This document shows, in pieces, positions 57,540-64,000 of a DNA stretch of 64,000 nt. The stretch's first letter is position 1; every line of letters begins with the position of its first letter. Source of the DNA: DASSUW01 sp963789005. Its GTDB lineage: Bacteria > Actinomycetota > Thermoleophilia > Solirubrobacterales > Solirubrobacteraceae. The notes under the pieces are model-generated. The model did no database searches. It was given only the letters and a program-made list of their open reading frames with translations, and had not been told where the DNA came from. The stretch lies in NCBI GenBank assembly GCA_963789005.1, contig CAWBIZ010000011.1, forward strand, positions 62,001 to 126,000. Direction: 5' to 3'. Both the position numbers and the translations under genes were made by a program.

Positions 57540-59443
57540 TCGCGCAGCCAGGCGCCGAGCGCGTCGGCGGGCAGTGGCCGCGAGATATGGAAGCCTTGGG
57601 CGGTGTCGCAGCTCAGGCCCGCAAGGCCCTGCATGATCTCGGCGGACTCCACGCCCTCGGCCACGACCGCGAGCCCGAGGTTGCGGGCAAGGTCGATCGT
57701 CGAGCGCACGATCACCGCGTCGTTCTCGTCCTCGGCCATCCCGGCCACGAACGAGCGGTCGATCTTCACCTCGTCGAGCGGCAGCCGCTTGAGGTAGGCG
57801 AGCGACGAGTGGCCGGTCCCGAAGTCGTCGAGCGACAGCCGCACGCCCAGGCCGCGCAGGCGGTCGAGGACCTCGGTCGCGCGCACCGGGTCGGCCATCA
57901 CGGTGTGCTCGGAGATCTCGCACTCCAATCGGTCGCCCCGGACGTCGTGGCGCGCGAGCAGCTCTGTGATGCGCTCCGGCAACGTCAGGTCGACCACGTT
58001 CGCCGCGGCCAGGTTGACGGCCACCGGCACGTCGACGCCGGCGTCGCGCCAGGCGCGGTGCTGGGCCAGCGCGGCGTCGACGACCCAACGCGTGAGGTCG
58101 GCGATCGCTCCCGTTCGCTCGGCCAGCGGCACGAACTCGTCCGGCGGCAGCAACCCGCGGGTGGGGTGCTCCCAGCGCACGAGCGCCTCGACCCCGACGA
58201 CCGCGCCGGAGGCGAGGTCGACCTTCGGCTGGTAGTGCAGGACCAGCTCCTCGCTGGAGAGCGCGCGCCGCAGCTCGGCGAGCAGGCCGAGGCGGTCCTC
58301 GGAGTACGGGTCGCGCTCCTCGCTGTAGGTGGCGACGCCGTGGCGGCCGCGCTTGGCGTCGTACATCGCGACGTCCGCGCGCTGGAGGAGCGCGCCGACG
58401 GTCGTGCCGTGCTCGGGATAGAGCGCGATCCCGACGCTCGCCTCCAGCTCGACCGCCACGCCACGGAGCGCGAACGGGCGGCGGAGGGCGTCCTGCAGGC
58501 GCATCGCCAGCTCGATCACGGCGCTGCGGTCGGGCACGCCGTCGAGCAGGACCGCGAACTCGTCGCCGCCGAGCCGGGCGAGCGTGTCGCCGCGGCGCAG
58601 GACGGCCTTCAGCCGACCCGCGACCTCGATCAGCAGCTCGTCGCCGTGGTCGTGGCCGAGCGTGTCGTTGACCTCCTTGAAGCGGTCGAGGTCGATCAGC
58701 AGCATCGCGCCGAGCCCGTCGCCGCGCAGGGCGCGCTCGGCGCGGCGATGCAGGAGCGTGCGGTTGGGCAGGTCGGTGAGCGCGTCGTGCAGCGCCTGGT
58801 GGCGCAGCTGGCGCGAGGCGCGCGCCACGATCCGGTAGAGCGCGCCGAAGAGGAACACGAGCCCGCCGGCGAGCAGCAGGAACACTTGCGTGACGTCGTC
58901 GCGGATCGTCTCGGCGACCGGCCCGTAGGAGAGGTACAGCTCGAGCACCCCGGCCGGCGAGCCGGCGGGGCTGAGCCGGACCGGCACGTAGACCTCGAGC
59001 ACGCGCTTTCCGGCCCCGTCGTCGTCGGTGCCATGCTCCAACTCGCGCACGGTGTCTCCGCGAAGCGCCGCGTCAAGGCCGTCGCGGTGCTCCGCGTACT
59101 CGCCGATGTTCGTGCGCGCGTTCGAGTAGACGAGCCGGCCTTCGGGGTTGAACAGCTTGACCTCGAGAATCCCCGCTTCCGCGAAGAATCGCTTGCCGAC
59201 GAGCTGGTCGAGCTGCTCGAGCCGGTCGAGCGCGTTCGGATAGCGCAGGTCGCCGCCGCGGAGGTGCGGCTGGAAGCCGACCTGCGTGAGCATCTGCGCC
59301 TGCTGCGCGGCGCGCTCGAGCGCGCGCTGCTCGAGCTGGCGCTTGAGCACGAGCCCGAGCCCGATACCGAGGGCCGCCATGACGAGCAGGCCCATGACGG
59401 TGAACCGCCCGAGCAGGGAGACGCGCGAAGACCATGAGCGCAC
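57473..59443 (-). CDS. Membrane GGDEF-EAL cyclic-di-GMP enzyme
   Basis: The 656-residue protein has an N-terminal membrane helix (residues 10-35), an extracytoplasmic sensor domain (about 40-175, with Y-P-N-A-L-D-R-L-E-Q and Y-S-N-A-R-T-N-I-G-E), a second helix (185-205), then GGDEF and EAL domains. The GGDEF has L-T-D-L-P-N-R near 224 and A-R-L-G-G-D-E-F-A-V near 289, preceded by R-R-G-D, a complete inhibitory I-site. The EAL domain has V-G-V-E-A-L-V-R-W near 423, I-S-E-H near 517, D-D-F-G-T-G-H-S-S near 546 and K-I-D-R-S-F near 567, so both activities look intact. It is convergent with lhr, overlapping by 67 bases. Confidence 0.92.
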   Translation of the reverse strand: MRSWSSRVSLLGRFTVMGLLVMAALGIGLGLVLKRQLEQRALERAAQQAQMLTQVGFQPHLRGGDLRYPNALDRLEQLDQLVGKRFFAEAGILEVKLFNPEGRLVYSNARTNIGEYAEHRDGLDAALRGDTVRELEHGTDDDGAGKRVLEVYVPVRLSPAGSPAGVLELYLSYGPVAETIRDDVTQVFLLLAGGLVFLFGALYRIVARASRQLRHQALHDALTDLPNRTLLHRRAERALRGDGLGAMLLIDLDRFKEVNDTLGHDHGDELLIEVAGRLKAVLRRGDTLARLGGDEFAVLLDGVPDRSAVIELAMRLQDALRRPFALRGVAVELEASVGIALYPEHGTTVGALLQRADVAMYDAKRGRHGVATYSEERDPYSEDRLGLLAELRRALSSEELVLHYQPKVDLASGAVVGVEALVRWEHPTRGLLPPDEFVPLAERTGAIADLTRWVVDAALAQHRAWRDAGVDVPVAVNLAAANVVDLTLPERITELLARHDVRGDRLECEISEHTVMADPVRATEVLDRLRGLGVRLSLDDFGTGHSSLAYLKRLPLDEVKIDRSFVAGMAEDENDAVIVRSTIDLARNLGLAVVAEGVESAEIMQGLAGLSCDTAQGFHISRPLPADALGAWLRDQAVSVSLRGPARKPSSSSAAS

Positions 59444-59483
59444 GAGCTTGTTAATCGGCGGATAGACAACCTTCCTGCACCCC

Positions 59484-59489
59484 TACTCT
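59484..59489 (+). promoter_or_regulatory. -10-like hexamer TACTCT for nei
   Basis: TACTCT ends 7 bases before the GTG at 59497. TAGACA at 59463-59468 could be a -35 box with a 15-base spacer. Confidence 0.5.
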
Positions 59490-59496
59490 CAGATGA

Positions 59497-60270
59497 GTGC
59501 CAGAGGGCGACACGATCCACTACGCGGCGCAGCGCATCCGACCCGTGCTGGAGGGTCACGTGCCGGACGCGATCCTGACCCCGCATCCGCGCTTCGGCCG
59601 CGACCGCTGGCCCGAGCGGCTCGGCGGCCAGGCGGTGCGCGCGGTCGACGCCCACGGCAAGCATCTGTTCCTGCGCTTCGAGGGCGGCCTCGTGATCCAC
59701 TCGCACCTGCGCATGACCGGCGGCTGGCGGGTGCGCGATGCCGGCGGCCCGGTGCCGCGCAGCGCGTGGCTCGTGCTCACCCGCGGCGAGCGGGAGGTCG
59801 TGCAGCTGCGCGGTCCGGTGCTCGAGCTGATGACCGAGTCGCGCACGCGGTTCGACCAGCGGATCGCCGGGCTCGGCCCCGACATCCTCGCGGACGAGCT
59901 CGACGAGGACCGGTTCCTGCACCGCCTGCGCCACGACGACCCCACGCGCGGGATCGGGGACGCCCTGCTCGACCAGCGGACGATCGCCGGCATGGGCAAC
60001 CTGTGGAAGGTCGAGGGATGCTTCGCCGCGGCGATCGATCCGTGGCGGCCCGTCGGGCGGGTGAGCGACGAGGAGGCGCTGACGATCGTGCGCGAGACGC
60101 GCGTGCGCATGCAGCGCTCGGCGGCCGACGGCCGGCAGGACATGTGGCGCCGCATCTATTCCGCCGCCGGCCGGCCGTGCCCGCGCTGTGGCCCGCCGGC
60201 GCTGATCAAGGCCCGCGGGCAGGGTGACGATAATCGGATCACGTTCTGGTGTCCGAACTGTCAACACTGA
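59497..60270 (+). CDS. nei: Endonuclease VIII-type DNA glycosylase (Nei/Fpg family)
   Basis: The 257-residue enzyme removes oxidised bases and cuts the strand. It begins M-P-E-G-D-T-I: the Pro after Met is the nucleophile and Glu is the proton donor. Other parts are the catalytic Lys in D-A-H-G-K-H-L-F near 50, the helix-two-turn-helix (D-A-L-L-D-Q-R-T-I-A-G-M-G-N near 160), and a C-terminal zinc finger with C-P-R-C near 228 and C-P-N-C near 254. The P-E-G-D form is Nei-like. GTG at 59497 has TACTCT 7 bases upstream. Its end overlaps the next GDPD gene by 22 bases. Confidence 0.93.
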   Translation: MPEGDTIHYAAQRIRPVLEGHVPDAILTPHPRFGRDRWPERLGGQAVRAVDAHGKHLFLRFEGGLVIHSHLRMTGGWRVRDAGGPVPRSAWLVLTRGEREVVQLRGPVLELMTESRTRFDQRIAGLGPDILADELDEDRFLHRLRHDDPTRGIGDALLDQRTIAGMGNLWKVEGCFAAAIDPWRPVGRVSDEEALTIVRETRVRMQRSAADGRQDMWRRIYSAAGRPCPRCGPPALIKARGQGDDNRITFWCPNCQH

Positions 60271-60968
60271 GGCTGAGGCGAATCGGCCACAAGGGGGCCG
60301 ATCACATCGCGCCCGGCAACACCGCGGCCTCGTTCGACGCTGCGCTCGCGCACGCCGTCGACATGATCGAGTTCGACGTGCTGCCCGAGGACTGGCGGCG
60401 GCCGTCGGAGGGGCGCCTGCTGCTCTCGCACGACTACGAGCACGACCTCTCGCAGGCGCTGACGCTCGAGGAGGGGCTCGCGCACCTGGCCTCTGAGCCG
60501 TTCGGTGGCGTCGAGCTCGACGTCGACCTCAAGATCCCCGGCTACGAGGCGCGCGTGGTGGACGCCCTGCGCGAGCACGGGCTGGTCGACCGCACGCTGG
60601 TGTCCACGCAGTACATGCGCTCGCTGGTGAAGATCCGCGCCCTCGAGCCGCGGCTGCGGCTCGGCTGGTCGGTGCCGCGGGTGCGGCGCGACTACGCCGC
60701 CTCGCCGCTGTGGGCGGTCCCGGCGTGGGCGCTGCTGCTGCGCATGCGCCGGCGGCTCCCGCCGCTCGCCCGCGACCACATCGAGGCCGGCCGCTGCGAC
60801 GCGCTGATGTCGCACTGGCGGCTCGTGACCGAGCGGCTCGTCCGCACCGTCCGCGAGGCCGGCGGCGAGCTGTACGTCTGGACGGTCGACGACGCCGCGC
60901 GGATCCAGCGGCTCGAGGCCATGGGGGTCACCGGCGTGATCACCAATGATCCTCGCCTGTTCGGCTGA
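60249..60968 (+). CDS. Cytoplasmic glycerophosphodiester phosphodiesterase
   Basis: This 239-residue GDPD lacks a signal peptide, unlike the secreted one at 26399. It has R-I-G-H-K-G-A-D-H-I-A-P-G-N-T near residue 11, where the usual H-R-G and P-E-N-T are H-K-G and P-G-N-T, a substitution I associate with actinobacterial members. M-I-E-F-D-V-L near 39 gives the metal acids and S-H-D-Y near 57 the second His. The end G-V-T-G-V-I-T-N-D-P is usual. The GTG at 60249 lies inside the nei end (22-bp overlap), so translation is coupled. The substrate is probably a lipid head group. Confidence 0.85.
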   Translation: MSELSTLRLRRIGHKGADHIAPGNTAASFDAALAHAVDMIEFDVLPEDWRRPSEGRLLLSHDYEHDLSQALTLEEGLAHLASEPFGGVELDVDLKIPGYEARVVDALREHGLVDRTLVSTQYMRSLVKIRALEPRLRLGWSVPRVRRDYAASPLWAVPAWALLLRMRRRLPPLARDHIEAGRCDALMSHWRLVTERLVRTVREAGGELYVWTVDDAARIQRLEAMGVTGVITNDPRLFG

Positions 60969-61081
60969 CGCCGCGCCGCACGCCCGCATCGCGCACGGCG
61001 GCACGACCTTGTGCGGGGCGCCGCTCACCCCCGGGTGCGGGAGTTCCGTGATGGAGTTGGTGATTCGCGCGTAGTAGGCGC

Positions 61082-61612
61082 GTGAACTCGGCGATGACCG
61101 TCCCCGCGACCGCACCGGCTCGCATCGCGCTCGACTTCGACGCGCTGTACCGCGCGGCGCGGGATGACGTGTTCGCGTACGTGGCCACGCTGCTGCGCGA
61201 CCGCGGCGCCGCGGAGGACGTCACCGCGCTCGCGTTCGAGCGCGCGTTCCGCAAGCGCGAGAAGTTCGACTCGCGGCGCGGGAGCCCACGCTCGTGGCTG
61301 TTCGGCATCGCGCGCAACGCGGCCCTCGACGAGCTGCGCAGCCGCCGCCGCACGGCGACCCTGGCGACCGAGCCGGTGAGCGACGCCCCGGGGCCGGATG
61401 AAGAGAGCGAGCTCGCGCTGCGCCGCGCCGCGGTCCGCACCGCGCTCGCCGGCCTGCCGGCACGCGAGCGCGAGGTCATCGCGCTCAAGTTCCATGCCGG
61501 CCTCGACAACGCCGAGCTGGCAGGCGTGCTCGGGATCAGCGTCTCGAACGCCGGCACCCGCCTTCACCGTGCCCTGACCACCCTCCGGGAGGCCCTCGAT
61601 GACCGCACCTGA
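61082..61612 (+). CDS. ECF sigma-70 family RNA polymerase sigma factor
   Basis: The 176-residue factor (start GTG 61082 or ATG 61094) has sigma region 2 (F-D-A-L-Y-R-A-A-R-D-D-V-F-A-Y-V then R-S-W-L-F-G-I-A-R-N near residue 70) and region 4 (A-L-A-G-L-P-A-R-E-R-E-V-I-A-L-K-F then L-G-I-S-V-S-N-A-G-T-R-L-H-R-A). No zinc-anti-sigma gene is next to it. Instead its end overlaps a DUF4349 membrane protein gene by 14 bases, which may be its regulator. The upstream 113-base gap carries GGAGTT twice (61040-61045 and 61053-61058) and a CGCGC/GCGCG hairpin. Confidence 0.88.
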   Translation: MNSAMTVPATAPARIALDFDALYRAARDDVFAYVATLLRDRGAAEDVTALAFERAFRKREKFDSRRGSPRSWLFGIARNAALDELRSRRRTATLATEPVSDAPGPDEESELALRRAAVRTALAGLPAREREVIALKFHAGLDNAELAGVLGISVSNAGTRLHRALTTLREALDDRT

Positions 61613-62744
61613 GGCCGCCGAGCTGGAGGCCGTGGACGCCGCCCTCGCCGGCCGCTACGTCCACCCCGAGCACGCGGAGCTCGCCGAGCTCGCGCTGCTG
61701 CTGCGCGACGACCGCCCGGAGCCCGCCCCGGCCTGGGCCACCCAGCTCGACCGCCGGGCGCAGGCCCGCTTTCCAGCCCGTCCGCGCAAGAAGCGCGACT
61801 GGGGCTGGATGCGACCGCTCGTCCCGGCGCTCGCGGTCATCCTGCTCCTGTCGCCGATCGCGCTGATCGCCTCGCTCCCGAGCGGCACCGACGACAGCGG
61901 GGATGGTGGCAGCGCGGGGTCGACCGCCGCGGAGCTCGACGGCGCCGGATCGGAGGGCGCCGGAGGCGGGGGCGCGGCGGCCGGCGGCGGCGCGCTCGAG
62001 GACCGAGCGGCACCCGAAAGTGCGCCCCGCGAAGTGACGCCGGCCGGCAAGGCCGGCGACCCGAGCTCCGATGCGCGCGACCGCCGCAACGTCCAGCGCT
62101 CGGCGGCGCTCACGCTCGCGGCGCCGCGCAACCGGCTCGACCGGGTCGCCGGCCAGATCGGCGACGTCGCCGCCGACGTCGGCGGCTTCGTCGACCGCTC
62201 GTCGATCACCAGCTCGGAGGGCGGAAGCCTCCGCCTGCGCGTCCCGACCGGGCAGCTCGACACCGCGCTCCGTGAGATCTCGGACCTGGGGAGGGTCCGC
62301 GACCTCTCGCGCAACTCGGTCGACATCACGTCGAACGTGGTCTCCGCCCGCGACCGGCTGACCGAGGCTCGCACCGAGCGCGAGAGCCTGCTGCGCCAGC
62401 TCGCACAGGCCGACACCGTCAACGAGACCGAGAGCATCCGGGCGCGGCTCGACATCGTCGCGCGTGAGATCGCCGCCGCCGAGGGCTCGCTGCGGCGCGT
62501 CCGCAACCGGGCGAACTTCGCCAACCTGCGGGTCGAGCTCGTACCCGCCGGCGGCGTCGACGAGGGTGCCTGGACGCCGGGCGACGCGTTCGACGACGGC
62601 CTGCGGGTGCTCGAGGTCGCGGCCGGCGTCGCGGTGATCGCCGCGGCCGTCCTCCTCCCGCTGCTGGCCATCTGGCTGCTCGCCTGGCTCGCGCACCGGG
62701 TCGTCGTCCGGCGCCGCCGCGAACGCTCGCTCGACCTGGCCTGA
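61599..62744 (+). CDS. DUF4349 membrane protein, possible anti-sigma or sensor partner of the ECF factor
   Basis: This 381-residue protein has a cytoplasmic N-terminal part (residues 1-70, helical, with A-L-L-L-R-D-D-R-P-E-P), one membrane helix (72-93), a Gly/Ala/Ser-rich external linker (95-155), a DUF4349 domain with long coiled-coil helices (about 155-315, with R-N-V-Q-R-S-A-A-L-T-L then V-S-A-R-D-R-L-T-E-A), and a C-terminal membrane helix (337-365) ending in an Arg-rich tail. The N-terminal part is placed and sized like an anti-sigma domain but has no zinc motif. Overlap with the sigma factor gene implies joint expression. Confidence 0.8.
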   Translation: MTAPEAAELEAVDAALAGRYVHPEHAELAELALLLRDDRPEPAPAWATQLDRRAQARFPARPRKKRDWGWMRPLVPALAVILLLSPIALIASLPSGTDDSGDGGSAGSTAAELDGAGSEGAGGGGAAAGGGALEDRAAPESAPREVTPAGKAGDPSSDARDRRNVQRSAALTLAAPRNRLDRVAGQIGDVAADVGGFVDRSSITSSEGGSLRLRVPTGQLDTALREISDLGRVRDLSRNSVDITSNVVSARDRLTEARTERESLLRQLAQADTVNETESIRARLDIVAREIAAAEGSLRRVRNRANFANLRVELVPAGGVDEGAWTPGDAFDDGLRVLEVAAGVAVIAAAVLLPLLAIWLLAWLAHRVVVRRRRERSLDLA

Positions 62745-62751
62745 CTGTGGC

Positions 62752-63462
62752 ATGCTGCGGGCCGAGATGCCCGCCAGCGCTGAGCAGACGGCTGCACTGC
62801 TGGGGCGGGTGCCCGTGTTCGGCGAGCTCGCGGAGGAGGATCTGCGGCACGTCGCCGACGTGACGGTGCCGCGCCGCTTCGCCGCCGGGGAGTCGGTCTT
62901 CCGCGAGGGCGACGACTCGGACACCTGCTACGTCGTCGACGCCGGCCACGCCCGCGCGATCCGCGAGCACCCCGACGGGCGCCAGATCACGCTTGCGATC
63001 TTCGGCCCCGGGGACATCTTCGGCGAGCTTGCGATGTTCGACGACGAGCGCCGCTCGGCCACCGTCGAGGCGACCGACGAGCTCGAGCTGCTCGGCATCC
63101 TCGGCGGCGACATGCGGCGCCTGATGCGCCAGCACCCGGACATCGCGGTCAAGCTCGTGATCTCGCTCGGCCGCCGGCTGCGGGCAGCCAACGAGCGGCT
63201 CGCGAGCCAGTCGTTCCAGACCGTCCAGAGCCGCGTCGCCGCGGTGCTCGAGCAGCTCGTCGAGCAGGCGCGCTCCGAGGGCGCCGACGAGCGCGACGTC
63301 CAGGTCGTCGCGACCCAGGCCGACCTCGCCAAGCTGGCCGGCTCCTCGCGCGAGTCCGCGTCGCGCTTCCTCGCCGTGCTCGAGCGCGCGGGGGTGATCT
63401 CGCAGGGCCGCGGCCGCCTGACCGTTCATGATCCTGCTGCGCTCCAGGGCTATGTCTACTGA
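62752..63462 (+). CDS. Crp/Fnr-family transcriptional regulator
   Basis: The 236-residue protein (ATG 62752, or ATG 62767) has a cyclic-nucleotide-binding domain, residues 20-130, with G-E-S-V-F-R-E-G-D near 45 and F-G-E-L-A-M-F-D-D-E-R-R-S-A near 90, the phosphate-binding cassette with its Arg. A Crp-type HTH follows near 185-225 (Q-A-D-L-A-K-L-A-G-S-S-R-E-S-A-S-R-F). No Fnr-type cysteines are seen. cAMP binding is possible, since the R-S-A ending of the cassette is conserved. GACTGT lies 3 bases before the first ATG. The end overlaps the Nudix gene by 11 bases. Confidence 0.9.
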   Translation: MLRAEMPASAEQTAALLGRVPVFGELAEEDLRHVADVTVPRRFAAGESVFREGDDSDTCYVVDAGHARAIREHPDGRQITLAIFGPGDIFGELAMFDDERRSATVEATDELELLGILGGDMRRLMRQHPDIAVKLVISLGRRLRAANERLASQSFQTVQSRVAAVLEQLVEQARSEGADERDVQVVATQADLAKLAGSSRESASRFLAVLERAGVISQGRGRLTVHDPAALQGYVY

Positions 63463-63880
63463 CCGCCACCACATCCGCGAGACGTCGTTCGGCGGCGTCG
63501 TCGTGCGCGACGGCGAGGTGCTGGTGATCACCCCGGCGGGCAAGCGCCGCGTGACCGGGCTGCCGAAGGGCGGGCCCAATCCGGGCGAGAGCGGCGAGCA
63601 GACGGCCGCGCGCGAGGTGCGGGAGGAGACCGGCATCGTGGCGACCGTGCGGGAGCCGCTCGGCGACGTCACGTACTGGTACCGGCGGGGCGGCCGCCGC
63701 GTCTTCAAGACCGTCCACTTCTACCTCTTCGACTACGTCTCCGGGTCGACGCACGACCACGACCACGAGGTCGAGGACGCGCGCTGGATCCCGCTCACGG
63801 AGGCGCGCACGACGCTCAGCTACCCCGGCGAGCGAGCGCTGATCGAGCGCGCGCTGTCCAAGTCCCCTCCCGCTCGCTAG
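63452..63880 (+). CDS. Nudix hydrolase
   Basis: This 142-residue protein has a full Nudix box: G-G-P-N-P-G-E then seven residues and R-E-V-R-E-E-T-G-I, which binds the metal and cleaves a nucleoside diphosphate linked to another group. The N-terminal R-E-T-S-F-G-G-V-V-V and the W-Y-R-R-G-G-R-R-V-F-K-T-V-H-F segment resemble the diadenosine-tetraphosphate or MutT-like branch. The substrate is unknown. The ATG at 63452 lies inside the end of the crp-like gene, so they are coupled. Confidence 0.88.
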   Translation: MSTDRHHIRETSFGGVVVRDGEVLVITPAGKRRVTGLPKGGPNPGESGEQTAAREVREETGIVATVREPLGDVTYWYRRGGRRVFKTVHFYLFDYVSGSTHDHDHEVEDARWIPLTEARTTLSYPGERALIERALSKSPPAR

Positions 63881-63883
63881 GCT
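63878..63883 (+). promoter_or_regulatory. -10-like hexamer TAGGCT for the ASCH gene
   Basis: TAGGCT begins at the Nudix stop codon and ends 8 bases before the GTG at 63892. Confidence 0.5.
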
Positions 63884-63891
63884 CCGCGGCC

Positions 63892-64000
63892 GTGCAGGTC
63901 CTCAACTTCTACTCGACGGTCTTCGCGGACCAGATGAAGCGCGGCCGCAAGACCGCCACGATCCGGCTCGGCGACAAGCGGCACAAGTACCGCAAGAACC
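63892..64000 (+). CDS. ASCH-domain protein, N-terminal part only (runs off the window)
   Basis: About 36 codons are visible from GTG at 63892. The protein starts MQVLNFYSTVFADQ and goes on with R-G-R-K-T-A-T-I-R-L-G-D-K, the beginning of the ASCH domain, an RNA-binding PUA-like fold often found near Nudix or translation genes. The rest is beyond the window. The GTG follows TAGGCT by 8 bases, overlapping the Nudix stop codon, which supports a separate leaderless promoter. Confidence 0.72.
   Translation, partial: MQVLNFYSTVFADQMKRGRKTATIRLGDKRHKYRKN

Noticed and set aside
54090..58088. A minus-strand open frame of over 1300 codons opposite lhr and running into the GGDEF-EAL region
   Set aside because: It mirrors the lhr codon pattern and contains no recognisable domain; the real minus-strand gene here is the GGDEF-EAL gene at 57473-59443.
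61066..61081. A typical ECF autoregulated promoter (GGAAC-like with CGT)
   Set aside because: The GGAGTT repeats and CGTAG upstream of the sigma gene do not have the usual 16-17 base spacing, so I do not call it.
1..64000. tRNA, rRNA, CRISPR array, insertion sequence or prophage
   Set aside because: I looked through gaps and between genes and found no cloverleaf, spaced direct repeats, transposase, integrase or phage gene. Absence is by eye only and not a computed search.

Overview
The window is a very GC-rich (roughly 70 percent or more, by eye), gene-dense stretch of a bacterial chromosome. The style fits a high-GC actinobacterium: GTG starts are common, operons are coupled by ATGA and GTGA overlaps, and it carries a fused PafBC regulator, an Lhr helicase, EcsC, PucR and DUF4349 proteins. 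The order Solirubrobacterales (class Thermoleophilia) is my best guess, but no rRNA or other marker is present to prove it. I see no tRNA, rRNA, CRISPR array, insertion sequence, prophage or plasmid gene.

Layout. Positions 1-7541 hold part of a surface-polysaccharide cluster: the end of one glycosyltransferase, a leftward operon of O-antigen ligase, polysaccharide deacetylase and GT4 glycosyltransferase, then rightward a beta-helix protein, a priming sugar-phosphate transferase behind a hairpin-rich 300-base leader, and a nucleotide-sugar epimerase. 7569-17753 is housekeeping and metabolism: type II NADH dehydrogenase, aldo/keto reductase, two hydrolases, NagA, a secreted M28 peptidase, a flippase-like membrane protein, a decayed monooxygenase pseudogene and SRPBCC proteins. 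17860-22330 has a membrane-anchored hydrolase operon and a histidine kinase/response regulator pair. 22355-32068 mixes small basic proteins, a GH13 glucosidase, a persulfide-dioxygenase-like protein with rhodanese domains, glycerophosphodiesterase, RNase D, an L,D-transpeptidase and an orphan response regulator. 32241-37483 is a coupled cassette of ABC ATPase, FtsX permease, membrane hydrolase and EcsC protein. 38258-43252 has a YhaM-like nuclease, fused PafBC and a GGDEF/HD-GYP enzyme. 43303-50040 carries rmlA and rmlDB, split by a DeoR-MFS-HAD sugar operon and a PucR regulator. 50033-60968 is rich in DNA repair: a TetR-UDG-MFS operon, Lhr, a GGDEF-EAL enzyme and Nei. 60969-64000 has an ECF sigma factor with a DUF4349 membrane partner, a Crp/Fnr regulator, a Nudix hydrolase and the start of an ASCH protein.

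How the genes relate. The polysaccharide genes and rmlA/B/D could together build and export a surface glycan. The two cyclic-di-GMP enzymes, the two LuxR-type response regulators, the ECF sigma factor and PafBC are the regulatory layer. Across the window, 17 gene starts are preceded 6-10 bases upstream by a TA(G/C)NNT hexamer, which points to widespread leaderless transcription and helps choose start codons. The best candidates for something not well described are the ECF/DUF4349 pair, the ABC-hydrolase-EcsC cassette, the lhr-nei pair with a cyclic-di-GMP gene between them, the hairpin-rich leader at 4839-5090, and the bidirectional promoter at 50453-50462.
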